Positions 8,901 through 17,732 of a stretch of DNA of 64,000 nt are shown one piece after another. A model generated the notes under the pieces. It saw only the letters and a list, made by a program, of their open reading frames with translations, searched no databases and was not told the DNA's origin. Source of the DNA: Bremerella sp. P1 (GTDB lineage Bacteria > Planctomycetota > Planctomycetia > Pirellulales > Pirellulaceae); NCBI RefSeq assembly GCF_028748185.1, contig NZ_CP118164.1:5543814-5607813 (forward strand). Direction: 5' to 3'. The translations under genes and the position numbers were made by a program. Position 1 is the stretch's first letter. The number at the start of each line of letters is the position of its first letter.

Positions 8901-9779
8901 CTCTTCTTTGACGGTCTCCTGTTCGTCTTTCAGCTTCTCGATCTCGTTCATCGCCGATTCGAGGCTGTTGTCGGCCAGACCTTGCGCCTTTTGCAGGTCT
9001 TCGAGGATTCTGTAGAGAGCGGCAACGAACGCATCCTGATGGACACTGGCACCGGAATAGCGGCCTTCACGAATGCTGGTCAGAGCGCCTTGAGCTTCTT
9101 CCGAGGCGTTTTCCTCTTTCAGAATCTGTTGCCCGGCGATGGCCGAGTTCGCCAAGGAACCGCCCCAGCTACGCATGTCGAGAAGAGCTTCTTCCAGGTG
9201 ATGGAACATCATGATCGCGTCGGTTTGACGCGAGAGATTCGCCAGAGCAGCGGCGTCGCGCGATTCCATTGGAAGCTGCGGCAGACCTCGCGTCTGGGTC
9301 GAAACCGTTTCTTGAACGGCAATGAGTTCCCGCACTTGGGCATTCAAGCGGGCCAGTCGCATGCGGCGGTACAGTCGTTGGCGTTCGGCCATCAGCGTGA
9401 GCAGCACCTTGCGAACTTCGTCGCGTGCTTCGGTGATAGCCGTGACACGCTCTTTCCCTTGCACTTCCTGAGCCAGGATCAGTTTCTGGACGACGCCCTG
9501 CATCTCGTTGCTGATCAGTTCGTCCAGGTTTTCCCGCATTTGCAGGATGTCGTTATAGATGGGGACTTCGGTCAGTCCATTTTGTTTAAGCTGTGCCGCT
9601 TGCAGGTCAAGGACCTGCGAGACCAGTTGCCGCGTCAGGGCCTGGGCTTGCTGCTGGATGTATTGCTTTCGACGCAACTGGCTGACATCGGTGTCTTGCG
9701 CAGTCGCGACCGGTGGCAGCACCATGCTGGCCGTCATCACGAGGGAAAGAATCAAGCTGGCAAAAATCGAGCGTATCAT
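5940..9779 (-). CDS. Giant exported Ala/Gln/Glu-rich coiled-coil protein of the Bat operon
   Basis: A 1,279-residue protein with an N-terminal signal peptide (hydrophobic core about residues 5-25, probable cut after ATA). Residues about 30-250 are mixed helical. Residues about 255-680 are strongly Ala/Gln/Glu/Lys-rich with heptad character, suggesting a long coiled coil. A low-complexity zone follows, rich in Pro, Met, Ser, Asn and Gly, including six tandem 13-residue repeats (nucleotides 7209-7442). The C-terminal 45 residues are again ordered, with EPWFTKLPPGVQQSIRA and an Arg-rich PPPGYEERLRRYF. The start overlaps the stop of the DUF4175-like gene (ATGA), so translation is coupled. I do not know a function. 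A stalk or scaffold working with the membrane-anchored Bat proteins is a guess. No enzymatic motif is visible. Confidence 0.85.
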   Translation of the reverse strand: MIRSIFASLILSLVMTASMVLPPVATAQDTDVSQLRRKQYIQQQAQALTRQLVSQVLDLQAAQLKQNGLTEVPIYNDILQMRENLDELISNEMQGVVQKLILAQEVQGKERVTAITEARDEVRKVLLTLMAERQRLYRRMRLARLNAQVRELIAVQETVSTQTRGLPQLPMESRDAAALANLSRQTDAIMMFHHLEEALLDMRSWGGSLANSAIAGQQILKEENASEEAQGALTSIREGRYSGASVHQDAFVAALYRILEDLQKAQGLADNSLESAMNEIEKLKDEQETVKEETSKSELTPEKADELSQKQESIQKKLEELAKEMTSQPENVEQLEEASEAAAEAVAELFEADQEAAVEKQDEVLAKLETLKEQLIEQAVPPNIASADEREEQIAALEEAQQDLENALEKQTAAEEQFEKNPDNADAVAQMQQEAKQALDEAANTENLPDSVKPMIAEAKASANEAAAAAEEATSDNQEETAQAQEEATDATRQALENVASTLADAKRQQLATKIGELARAAEALDRAAAAQQEITRDAAKVANDPEQGQNQDMEALAETQSDIAAVANRVAEGTENTAPQAADALKQAQDQIDKASDAAKQMAKPQQSPEATGKQAQELQTQSREAQQKLTEAAKALREAAKEAANQLAETAGEQLDQIDNVDEALGSMPQQQDPTAAQAQMEALANEAGMISPEAAARLRKQPENAAGQNELAMNDAGPQSSPMNAGQPEGNQEASSDANAAEEGNAAEQANAGEDSGSPMNGETGNQPENSGDAQSPMANSPMGTDSQTPMGDSPMGSDSQAPMGDSPMNGDSQTPMGNNPMGSDSQTPMGDSPMGSDAQSPMGSSPMNGDAQAPTPTPQQMQEQVQQARAELAGRRQPIAADKRAAEEIANLLDNLADSSERIQELSEQFMANNAEAAAAEGNMGESSEGGEEGSVGEQPMQTGENVADNAADSASEGEAGSEASENPIASQLAESMRQFANSQRQATQLAANAAQQGQIANQPVREALHTASRLPVPMSPMNNAPAEGAMGEPADAAGAPEPGDLAGQPGEASPPGEAGQESGSPAQPSQGSPMPGSQPPQSGSPSQMASQQSPSQGSPGQPPSTEMGNSMVSPTPQVTAQALAGAEVMESLWDQMPELIADGQTEGNEVASIDPLGMAAPASAMLDNPNASQPASPTDAMAQNAMQGQPTNSQPSNSQASTSTEATDGKEANEGESASTGVTSNSNPAARSFEKEPWFTKLPPGVQQSIRASVRRSPPPGYEERLRRYFENVD
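7209..7442 (-). repeat. Six tandem 39-bp coding repeats
   Basis: Six head-to-tail units of exactly 39 nt, each encoding 13 residues of the form P-M-x-x-x-P-M-x-x-D-x-Q-x (for example PMGDSPMGSDSQA). Units differ mainly at third codon positions and at Gly/Asn, Asp/Asn and Ser/Ala positions. Isolated SPMN fragments occur on both sides. Such an array can expand or contract by slippage or recombination. Confidence 0.9.
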
Positions 9780-11449
9780 TGGGTTTCTCCCAAGCCTAAT
9801 TGCTGTTGGATCAACTCGCTCAGCATTTGTTCCGATTGCTTGTCGGCTTCCGCGATGGCAGCCAGTACCGTGCTCTCGTCACCAATCTCTAGGTTAATTG
9901 GATCGCTTTGCCCCGCCATTTCTTCCGCGTTGCCGCGGAAATCAGTAGCTCGAAGCGTCACTTCAACCCGATCGCCCACTTCCAGAGCCCAGGGGGACAG
10001 ATCGAGTGCGAATTCCCCTTCGGCCGTCTTCTGCGGAGGCTGATTCGCCGCGAAGCTCTTCAGGGGAACTTCCACCACGCGGGGAGCTGTCTGCCCGCGA
10101 TGAATCTTCAATTGAAACACCAGGTTCGCCAGGCCAAAGTCATCGGACGCTCGGTAGCGGACGACCGGCGACGCGGTTGCCAGGACAATGTGGTGGATCG
10201 TCTGCAGCGATGCGCTCGGGATTCGGTCAGGCACCACGCGAATCGTTCCCCGAATCGGTGATGCCGGGGACAGGCCATACTTGTCGATGGCATTGAGTTG
10301 GTAGGTGACCGTTTCCTGGATGTTGCTCAGTGATGCCTGTTGGTCGTCGAGACGCCAGGTGTTCTCCGAGTCTGCGACCGGCGACAGCTTGGTAACCGAT
10401 TGCGAAACACCACGCAAAAGCGTTAGCTCTGGGGCGTCCAGTTCGCGATCGGCGACAACTTTCAACGAGACGTCGCTTCCCGCCAACACAGCCATATGTG
10501 TGGAGGAAGAATTGCTGGCAAGCTGAATGTTCTTTGCATAGTCCGGCGGAGTCGCTGCGAGTTCAACCTTGAGGGCAGGCAGCGTGATGATCTCAATGTT
10601 GAGCACAGGGCTCACTGCATCGCCAGCGAATACCTGGTACTGGATTGGTTGAATGAGTCGCGGAATCGAATAGACGTACTCACCCGAGTCGTCATCGGTT
10701 GGATCCAGGGTGGCCGACGTCGCTTCTCCTTTTTCATCTTCCAGGGTCACTCGGCACGTCTTGGGAAGAACGCCGTCGCAAGCGATCGTCAGTTCGAGCC
10801 CGCTTCCATAACCGACGGGAATCGGCTGGGTGGGATCGCTCAAGTCGACCTCTTGTCCATTGACCGAGATGGAGGTGATCAATGTTTTTGTTGGATAGTT
10901 GACGTGAGCCAGGGTGAGACGCTCGAAGAACGCCGATACGTGCCGCGGCGCGAACACGCAGGCCGCGGCAAAAAACGCGGCAATCAAACCGACTGCGAAG
11001 AACCGGCTTCCAATGCGGTGCGACTGGAACCCTTCAAAAATATCGATTTCGTCTTTCAGCTCAGCGACATAGTCGACCACGGCTCCTTGCAATTCGGAAG
11101 AACCGATTGCCTGCCCTTGTTCAAACTGAATCGCCGCGACCAGGTCTCCGTCGATTCCGTGCGTATGTTCGACGGAGATCGCCGTGTCGATGATCGAAGC
11201 TCCCCAGCCGCGCAGGGCGGTCAGGGCCTGGCCAAGACCATAAGCGAGCACAGGTACGCTGACCAGCATCATCAGTCCGCGATGTAGCGGGCTTAGATTG
11301 AAGCCGAAGTCGAGCAGGAACCAGAGCAGCAGCGTGCCAGAGATCCAGAAGATAGACGAGGTCAGCATCAGACCGATGCGTACTCGGTCGCGAGCATTTC
11401 TCAGCCGACGTAATTGCGTTTTCAGACTGCCAAGTTTCGAGGTGCTCAT
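9776..11449 (-). CDS. DUF4175-like membrane protein of the Bat operon
   Basis: A 557-residue protein. Two close membrane helices lie near the N-terminus (about residues 25-45 and 55-75), a third near residue 145, and a long extracytoplasmic part with beta-rich segments follows. The layout resembles DUF4175 family proteins found beside BatA/VWA genes, but the match is by appearance only. The ATG at 11449 is chosen because it overlaps the stop of the preceding VWA gene by ATGA. An upstream in-frame start near 11530 would push 81 nt into that gene. At the other end its stop overlaps the next start, also by ATGA. The short downstream tail IQQQLGLGETQ is cytoplasmic or periplasmic depending on topology. 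Molecular role unknown. Confidence 0.82.
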   Translation of the reverse strand: MSTSKLGSLKTQLRRLRNARDRVRIGLMLTSSIFWISGTLLLWFLLDFGFNLSPLHRGLMMLVSVPVLAYGLGQALTALRGWGASIIDTAISVEHTHGIDGDLVAAIQFEQGQAIGSSELQGAVVDYVAELKDEIDIFEGFQSHRIGSRFFAVGLIAAFFAAACVFAPRHVSAFFERLTLAHVNYPTKTLITSISVNGQEVDLSDPTQPIPVGYGSGLELTIACDGVLPKTCRVTLEDEKGEATSATLDPTDDDSGEYVYSIPRLIQPIQYQVFAGDAVSPVLNIEIITLPALKVELAATPPDYAKNIQLASNSSSTHMAVLAGSDVSLKVVADRELDAPELTLLRGVSQSVTKLSPVADSENTWRLDDQQASLSNIQETVTYQLNAIDKYGLSPASPIRGTIRVVPDRIPSASLQTIHHIVLATASPVVRYRASDDFGLANLVFQLKIHRGQTAPRVVEVPLKSFAANQPPQKTAEGEFALDLSPWALEVGDRVEVTLRATDFRGNAEEMAGQSDPINLEIGDESTVLAAIAEADKQSEQMLSELIQQQLGLGETQ

Positions 11450-13920
11450 GCCAGGTTCGCTCGCTTTCGGGCAATCCATTCCGCCATCAATAGAGTCACC
11501 ACGACAATGAACCACAGCGGCGTTCCCCAAATCGGGAAGCTACGGGAAATTTCTTCAATGACAGGTTCCAGCTTGATATCGTCGACCAGCGTACCAGCGT
11601 CTTGAAGTTCGTACGACTTTCCGCCGGTCGAGGTGGCCATTGCCTTTTGAAGTGCCAGATTGCGAGCCGGATTCCGTTGTTCTGCCGTTGCCCCGACAAC
11701 ATCGAAGCGAATTTCGCTCGGCGAGCCGTTGATGGGGTCACTCACACGGGCCGTGAACCTTCCGGCTTCAAAGACAGGAACACGGGCCTCGAAGCGGCCT
11801 GGGCGTGACTCACTTAGTTGAATGAGCGAAGGCTGGACGCCGGGCTCGTCTCCTAAAAAGACTTGAGCCTGCAGGCCTTCGGCGGGGAGGTCGTCCATGG
11901 TCAGTGGGTCGAAATTCTCGTCATAGGCTTCGACGGTCAGCAATGCCCGATCGTCGACCTGATATTCAGGCTGATCCATCGAAAGGACAAACCGCTTCTG
12001 GCTACCCAAGGCATGGCTCAGGGCCAGACGAGAAATGATCTGCGACCAGAACTGCCGATAGTAGCGTTCGCCGTGGATTCGGCGAAGCCGCCACAATTCG
12101 TTGAAGCCGATGTAAATGACTTCGCCATTACCATACCGGCGGGTTGCGATCAGCGGCTGAGGAGTCTTGCCGTCGGCACACACGTCGGTCGGGTGTTGAG
12201 CCAAGACATTGGCCTGCGAGTGCACGCCGAGTACCGGCTGGTACCAGGGAAGCTCACCCAGGTTTTCCCAGGGTTGCAGCGGATCAACCGAGCCGCTATC
12301 GCCCAGTTGCATGATGTCGGCTTGCTTGCCAAGCGGCGTGATTTCCATACGGAAAGGCTGGGCAGCGCGGATGGCAAGGGAACGGTCAAGTTTCACCGGC
12401 AGCATGTCGGCGATCTCGGTGTTGATCAGTTCCGATGGTCCATTGTTGGGACCGGAGACAATCACCAGACCCCCACCGAACTGTCCGACGAATTGCTTGA
12501 GCATCCGCGAGAACCGCTCGTTCAATGCTTCCGAAGGGACGTCACCCAGGAAGATCACATCGTTGGCGAAGAACTCGCTACGCTGCGGGGTAAGCGTGGG
12601 CAGGAACATCTCGTTGGCCTGACGCACCTTGGGGTCGGCCGAACGCAGGAAGGTGCGGAAACCTTCCATGCCGACCAGTCGATCGCGATGGAAGACTTCC
12701 TTCACGAAACGCCATTCCCACGTCGGTTCATTCTCGATGAACGTCAAGCGGATGTAGTCATCGACGATGTTGACCGCTCGCGACGACTGGTTGTTCTGTT
12801 CGCTCACTTCCCCTGGTAGGACATCGACCGAGGCGGAAATCAGGAAGCGGCCTGACTGCTGGGGAATGAAGGGGAACTCGAGGTACTGAATCGACGTGTC
12901 GAAGACGGCCGTTTGCGTGCCGACGATAATGTCTTGCCCAGTTGCCTCGGCGACCGACTCGCCTTGCATCGGTCGAGCGGTGACGGTGACCTGAGCCGAT
13001 TCCCCTTCAGCACCCGATTGGCTGACGCGGACGGTGATGGTCGAGCGTTCTGCCTTCTTCATCTTTAGCGGCGGCTGAATCTCGACCTGCAAGTCACGCG
13101 TCGAGACGGCTCCGATCCCAATCGGATAAATCGGAACGCCCAGGCGATCGAGGGGAGTCGGATCGTTGTGTCCGCTGGAACCGAGAGGTGCTGTGCCTGA
13201 GTTGTGGGCGAAGTCACTGAACATGACCACGCCACCCAGACGACGCGACGACTGATTGCCCAGGTCGGTTACCAATTCACCGAGGGCAGTCACCTTACCG
13301 TTGGTTGTCAGTTCGGCGGCAACGGCTTGTGGCGAGGAAGGTTCATCATCGTTGCCGGCGCTGACGCGGCGCGCGACGCTGGTCGATTCGCCATCGAAGA
13401 CAAAATACTCGATCTCTAAGTCGTGCTTGTCCTGGAGTTGTTCGATCAGGTTGTTGTCAGTTTTCTCCAGGTAAGCTTTCACCCATTGCTGTCGCGTGAG
13501 GGCAGGGGGGGCGATTTCGCTGCCGGTGCCTTCAGTGCCCAGGGCTTTGGTCAGTGCCGCAAGCTCGTCTGGGCTAAGATTGTCGCGAATATTCATGCTC
13601 TCGGTGCCGTCGAACACGAGGTAAAGCACCGGCTTGAGCATACGGTTGGCGGTCAGGCGAACCGTTGGATCGGCCAACGTGATGACGAGCATCACCAGAA
13701 TCAGGGCCCGCGTCGCGGCTAGAGCAGCGGCCGGCAGAGTGCTGAGTCCACTTTGAATGCGAGTGTAGTACCAGACTGCGAAGCCAATCGCCGCGAGGCA
13801 GCCCACCAGCAGCCAGGTTGGGTCGGCTGCTGCCCAGGGCGCAGCGAACGAGAAGCTGACGCCATCGACTGATTCGACGTCGCTAATCCCGAGAAGCCAA
13901 CCTATTACTTTTGAAATCAT
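11446..13920 (-). CDS. VWA/glutamine-amidotransferase-like membrane protein
   Basis: An 824-residue protein with two N-terminal membrane helices (about residues 34-50 and 67-84) and one at the C-terminus (about 798-815). After the first helices comes a VWA-like strand with FDGTES at about residues 103-108. This resembles a MIDAS DxSxS, but the middle Ser is Thr. A central region (about 420-560) resembles the class I glutamine-amidotransferase-like fold seen in planctomycete proteins of this type, without a clear catalytic Cys. A beta-rich C-terminal part follows. It lies 10 nt downstream of the BatA-like gene and overlaps the next gene by ATGA. Probably an envelope component handled by the MoxR/DUF58 pair. 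The fold assignments are moderate, the function unknown. Confidence 0.82.
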   Translation of the reverse strand: MISKVIGWLLGISDVESVDGVSFSFAAPWAAADPTWLLVGCLAAIGFAVWYYTRIQSGLSTLPAAALAATRALILVMLVITLADPTVRLTANRMLKPVLYLVFDGTESMNIRDNLSPDELAALTKALGTEGTGSEIAPPALTRQQWVKAYLEKTDNNLIEQLQDKHDLEIEYFVFDGESTSVARRVSAGNDDEPSSPQAVAAELTTNGKVTALGELVTDLGNQSSRRLGGVVMFSDFAHNSGTAPLGSSGHNDPTPLDRLGVPIYPIGIGAVSTRDLQVEIQPPLKMKKAERSTITVRVSQSGAEGESAQVTVTARPMQGESVAEATGQDIIVGTQTAVFDTSIQYLEFPFIPQQSGRFLISASVDVLPGEVSEQNNQSSRAVNIVDDYIRLTFIENEPTWEWRFVKEVFHRDRLVGMEGFRTFLRSADPKVRQANEMFLPTLTPQRSEFFANDVIFLGDVPSEALNERFSRMLKQFVGQFGGGLVIVSGPNNGPSELINTEIADMLPVKLDRSLAIRAAQPFRMEITPLGKQADIMQLGDSGSVDPLQPWENLGELPWYQPVLGVHSQANVLAQHPTDVCADGKTPQPLIATRRYGNGEVIYIGFNELWRLRRIHGERYYRQFWSQIISRLALSHALGSQKRFVLSMDQPEYQVDDRALLTVEAYDENFDPLTMDDLPAEGLQAQVFLGDEPGVQPSLIQLSESRPGRFEARVPVFEAGRFTARVSDPINGSPSEIRFDVVGATAEQRNPARNLALQKAMATSTGGKSYELQDAGTLVDDIKLEPVIEEISRSFPIWGTPLWFIVVVTLLMAEWIARKRANLA

Positions 13921-13930
13921 TCCGTTTCAA

Positions 13931-16360
13931 TCACGATGAGGCCGAAGGGGCCGATTGCGCTCCCGAACGTCGATCGACGATCCAGGCCAACCACGACGGC
14001 ATCGCCGCCACGGTCATTTCGATGATAAGTAAAAAGATCACCAGCATGATCAACCACTGCCACCACGAATGGCCTGACATTGGGATGCCACTGCCGCCGA
14101 GCAGTTGAGAGCTGTCTTCCCAACGATACTGGGGCGGCAGATTAAGGCCGGCAAACTGTTCTTCATCAAGCCGCGACAATTGCGATTCCCAAGCCGTAGG
14201 GGTTCCACTGATGGGAATACGGAACTGCGCGCGTCCATCGGCGGTGTCTCCCGAGGCGTCATTCTGCTCTCGGTCCGACAACCAATAGACGCCAGCGGAA
14301 TCGAGGTTGTCGATCAGCACGCCGCGTGTTTCTTCGTTCAGGAAGCGTGGTGAGACCGAACTGACGATGCCACTGTCCGGGGCGATCAGTTGAATGTTGG
14401 AATCACCCACGCCTGGCGGAATTGGCAGCAAGGCCGTTTCGCCCACAGCGAAGTTGTACCGTTGGAACGTCGATGCCAGTTGATTTCGCAAGACGCGATC
14501 GAAGATCAAGACCGCGTTGGTGCTGGGCAAGGTTGACCACTCGGAACTGATGCCGGAACTGAAGAAGACAATCCGGCCTGATCCCACATGACGCTCGACG
14601 ACGAACTCAACGCCATTATCAAACTGGGCGATCGTGGTGGCCGGGATGTCGACTGCAGGGCTGTCACCGTCGTCCCCAGATCGCTCGATCGTCGAGACGG
14701 GTGGCGTCCAGGAGAGCCACTTGTTTTCCAGTGGAGGCAGGTTTCCGGCAGCATTTTTGTTGTCGAGTGATTCGCCTTCGTCCGTCGGTACAACCGTTTT
14801 GAAGAAGAGAGCATCGGTATAGAGGTCGATCAACTGTGTTTCCTCCAGGTCGGCCAGGCGGAAGTAGGAATGGTCGAGCAACCCTTTGCCGGAGATGCGG
14901 AACGGTTGGAGGTCGTCGGAAAACTCGCTCAGGCTCTGACCAACCGCGGCTGGCTCGAGCGGCTTGGGAAGAATGCCTTGCCCACCTTGCCAGGCAACAT
15001 CGTTCCACGCGTGCGGGTCAAAATCACCACCGGCAGCAATGGCGAGTTGCCCGCCCTGTTCGACGTACGAACGAAGCATGCTGACAAGTTCGACCGAAGG
15101 AGACTCGATACCGGCGACCACGGCCAGGCGAGCTTCGCGTAGTGCGGCCCGCAGTGGCTCCCCTTCCGCTTCACGCTGCGAGAGGTGAATCGGACGGATG
15201 AGGTGTTGTTCTTCGCGGCTTGATTCCGTCTGCGGGCACAGGAGTTGCCGCAGGACCCAGGTCTCGCCCAGACGCCCCAGCGCCGGCGACTCTTCGGTAT
15301 CGCTCCACTGGTCAATAAATACAACGGGCGTCGAAGCGACCAGTGGCACAACGAGCGAACGTGAATCATCCGCCGGCAGGGCATCCCCAGCAATCGAAAC
15401 GGTTAGAGGAATCGACGACATCCGGCTCGGGTCGACTTCCATCGCGTCGAAGACGTAATCAAACGCTAACGTCTGAACCGAATCGCCTTCCGGGAAGTCG
15501 GCGAACTTGGTCTCGACTTCGTTGTCGCGAACCTTGAACGAGATGGCGACATTCGATCGTGGCTCGTCCCCCTGGTAACGAACGCGGGCCACGATGCGGG
15601 TTGGCATGCCAACTTCAGCCATCCCGTCTGGCAAGCCGAATTCCTCAACCCAGGCATTGTTGGGCGTGCTGGAATCGGTACCAACCAGGATCACCGGCAT
15701 CTCTTCCTCAGGCGGATTGCCGCGAGCAAGACGTTGCCACTGCGATGCTTGTTGATCGCCAAAGACAACGACGTAGGGAGAGAGAGAAGGCGTCTGTTCA
15801 GCCAGACGGCGTGCTTGATTCAATGCGTGCGTCAGTTCGCCGGGGCCATCAGTGGCGACGATCTTGTCGATCGCGTCAGCGGCATCGGTGCGGGAAGTGA
15901 AGGGGTCGGTGATGCGTCGCGACTGAGCACCGCAAAGAGCCACGACCGAGATCTGGCTGGCGGAAGGAAGCTTTTCGAGAAACTGCTTGGCTTGTTCGCG
16001 CGATGTCTCGAAGGCCGAGCCGGAGATCGATTCGAGCGAGTTGCTCATGCTGTTATCGAGCACCAGGATCGCGTGCGGTGGTTTCGATGTGCCAGGCAGT
16101 GCCGAGTCTGAACTGGTGAAGTAGGGGCGAGCCAGGGCCAAGCCGAACAGCAGTAGCGCTAGGGCTCGCAAGGCCATCAGCAAGAGGTCACGAATTCGCA
16201 GCAGTCGTCGATTCGACTGCATCGCTTCGAGCAGGAAGTCCATCGCAGCCCAGTGGACTGTGCGATAGCGATTGCGATTCATCAAGTGAATCAGTGCGGG
16301 GCCGGCCATCATGGCGGCACCAGCAATCGCGAATCCAGAAGCTACGAAAAATGGGAACAT
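13931..16360 (-). CDS. BatA-domain VWA membrane protein
   Basis: An 809-residue protein beginning with the BatA N-terminal double-transmembrane module (helices at about residues 5-25 and 58-78, with the conserved HLMNRNRYRTVHWAAMDF between them). A VWA domain with MIDAS DNSMS at about 102-106 follows, then a long extracytoplasmic region and a C-terminal membrane helix near residue 780. Bat proteins are anchored VWA proteins that partner MoxR. AGG is about 5 nt before the ATG. The gap to the upstream terpene-cyclase-fold gene is 35 nt. Family assignment is firm; the biological process is not defined by the sequence. Confidence 0.9.
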   Translation of the reverse strand: MFPFFVASGFAIAGAAMMAGPALIHLMNRNRYRTVHWAAMDFLLEAMQSNRRLLRIRDLLLMALRALALLLFGLALARPYFTSSDSALPGTSKPPHAILVLDNSMSNSLESISGSAFETSREQAKQFLEKLPSASQISVVALCGAQSRRITDPFTSRTDAADAIDKIVATDGPGELTHALNQARRLAEQTPSLSPYVVVFGDQQASQWQRLARGNPPEEEMPVILVGTDSSTPNNAWVEEFGLPDGMAEVGMPTRIVARVRYQGDEPRSNVAISFKVRDNEVETKFADFPEGDSVQTLAFDYVFDAMEVDPSRMSSIPLTVSIAGDALPADDSRSLVVPLVASTPVVFIDQWSDTEESPALGRLGETWVLRQLLCPQTESSREEQHLIRPIHLSQREAEGEPLRAALREARLAVVAGIESPSVELVSMLRSYVEQGGQLAIAAGGDFDPHAWNDVAWQGGQGILPKPLEPAAVGQSLSEFSDDLQPFRISGKGLLDHSYFRLADLEETQLIDLYTDALFFKTVVPTDEGESLDNKNAAGNLPPLENKWLSWTPPVSTIERSGDDGDSPAVDIPATTIAQFDNGVEFVVERHVGSGRIVFFSSGISSEWSTLPSTNAVLIFDRVLRNQLASTFQRYNFAVGETALLPIPPGVGDSNIQLIAPDSGIVSSVSPRFLNEETRGVLIDNLDSAGVYWLSDREQNDASGDTADGRAQFRIPISGTPTAWESQLSRLDEEQFAGLNLPPQYRWEDSSQLLGGSGIPMSGHSWWQWLIMLVIFLLIIEMTVAAMPSWLAWIVDRRSGAQSAPSASS

Positions 16361-16395
16361 GAGGACCTGGTAGGGGTGCTATCGTGACTTAGTGA

Positions 16396-17538
16396 CTAGC
16401 GGCTGGCATCCTGCTGGAACGATTCGATTCGCCCTTCTTGCAGGATGGGCAAGTAGCGATTGGGCATCGCCAAGATGAAACACCCGACCGCCGTACCATA
16501 GAGGTCGCCTGGCATGTTGTTGACATGGGCGCCCGCGTGCCACATTCCATGATAGCGAAGATCTTCCGGTCGATTAAACTGCGACTCGATCACCGCATCG
16601 CGGAGCGTCGGGTAGGAACGTTTCCAGTCTTCGCCGCCGGTCTGATACAGGGCCTGACCGACGTAGTAGAGCGTGTAGGCATCGAACGGAAGACGCCCGT
16701 TGTTCTTGTTGCTCTTTTCTTTCAGCTTGGCAATTTCGGCGTGAATGACTTCCATGTTCTTGGCAATCCGCCAGTCATCGTATTGGCCAAACTCTTGCAG
16801 GCAAACAACGCCTGCGGCGGCCATGGCCAACGATGCCTTGCCACCGTGGCGCGTGTAGGTGAACTGCCCAGGGTACTTCTGTTGTTCGGCTTCGGATGCG
16901 TCGCGAGAAACGCCTTCGGGGCTGTAGTGTTCGCGGACACTCCCGATAGCCAGATCGACCACTTCCGGAGCGACTTCAATGCCGGTGTCCATCGCACTAC
17001 GTAGGGCCTTGGCCTGCATCACGGCCAGGCTTAGATCGTGCCCATTGTCTCGGCGGACAGCACGATAGTCCCAGCCGCCGTCTTCGGCCTGAGTGAACGC
17101 AATGAGCTTGAGTGCGCGATCCAAGACCTGGTTGATCCGCGTATCGTGCGTCATTCCGTGGGCTTGACCCAGGACAAACGTGGTGAGCCCGTGGTTGTAC
17201 ATGTCGCGTTGTGGATCGGCGACATTCAGTAGTCCCGAAGGACGAGGGCTGGAAAGGATTTTATTGATCGCTCGATCGAGCGGCTGGCCATATTTGCCAC
17301 GGCCAGGGGCATGACCGTCCGCCATAAATGCGAGAGCCCCCATGCCAATCAGGCCTAGATCGTCCGATTCCCAGTCCCCGTTGGGCCCCTGGTTTTCGGC
17401 CAGCCAATTCAAGCCACGTTCGAGTGCCTGCCGGCCTTCTGGAGTGACTTCCCACTCTCCTTCCGCCATCGCGTGCGAACTGCACACAGCGGTAAACGCC
17501 AGGAGGGTCGATAAGATCAAAGTACGGGAAAAGGACAT
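16396..17538 (-). CDS. Secreted prenyltransferase/squalene-cyclase-fold repeat protein
   Basis: A 380-residue protein with a signal peptide (cut probably after AMA, about residue 25). It contains repeated GGW/GDW-type motifs of the terpene cyclase / prenyltransferase alpha-toroid (NGDWESDDLGLIG, EDGGWDYR). The DxDD and other catalytic signatures of true squalene-hopene cyclases are not visible, so it is more likely a structural or binding toroid than a cyclase. It precedes the BatA-like gene by 35 nt in the same direction, and similar proteins are common in planctomycete Bat operons. A 194-nt gap upstream may hold a promoter. Confidence 0.8.
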   Translation of the reverse strand: MSFSRTLILSTLLAFTAVCSSHAMAEGEWEVTPEGRQALERGLNWLAENQGPNGDWESDDLGLIGMGALAFMADGHAPGRGKYGQPLDRAINKILSSPRPSGLLNVADPQRDMYNHGLTTFVLGQAHGMTHDTRINQVLDRALKLIAFTQAEDGGWDYRAVRRDNGHDLSLAVMQAKALRSAMDTGIEVAPEVVDLAIGSVREHYSPEGVSRDASEAEQQKYPGQFTYTRHGGKASLAMAAAGVVCLQEFGQYDDWRIAKNMEVIHAEIAKLKEKSNKNNGRLPFDAYTLYYVGQALYQTGGEDWKRSYPTLRDAVIESQFNRPEDLRYHGMWHAGAHVNNMPGDLYGTAVGCFILAMPNRYLPILQEGRIESFQQDASR

Positions 17539-17732
17539 AGCCTGGCCAAGGAAAAGGGGTGTGCCAGTAATTTCAGCCGCCTGCCGACCCTTGGTGAAAA
17601 GCCGTGCAAAGCGTCATCTCTGAAAAGCTATGCCCTGGGTAGCAGGATCGTTTCGCGAAAAATCGCCAGACGAGAAAATTTCTGAATAATTCGTACTGGG
17701 TCCGAACGATCGGTTACCAAGACTGCCGAGGT

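Noticed and set aside
5940-9779. A splitting of the giant gene into two or more genes
   Set aside because: One frame is open throughout, with a signal peptide only at the start and no internal stop or ribosome binding site.
8982-10043. A long plus-strand open frame of about 350 codons opposite the giant Bat-operon gene
   Set aside because: It lies inside two supported minus-strand genes, has no start signal or domain, and is explained by GC-rich codon use on the other strand.
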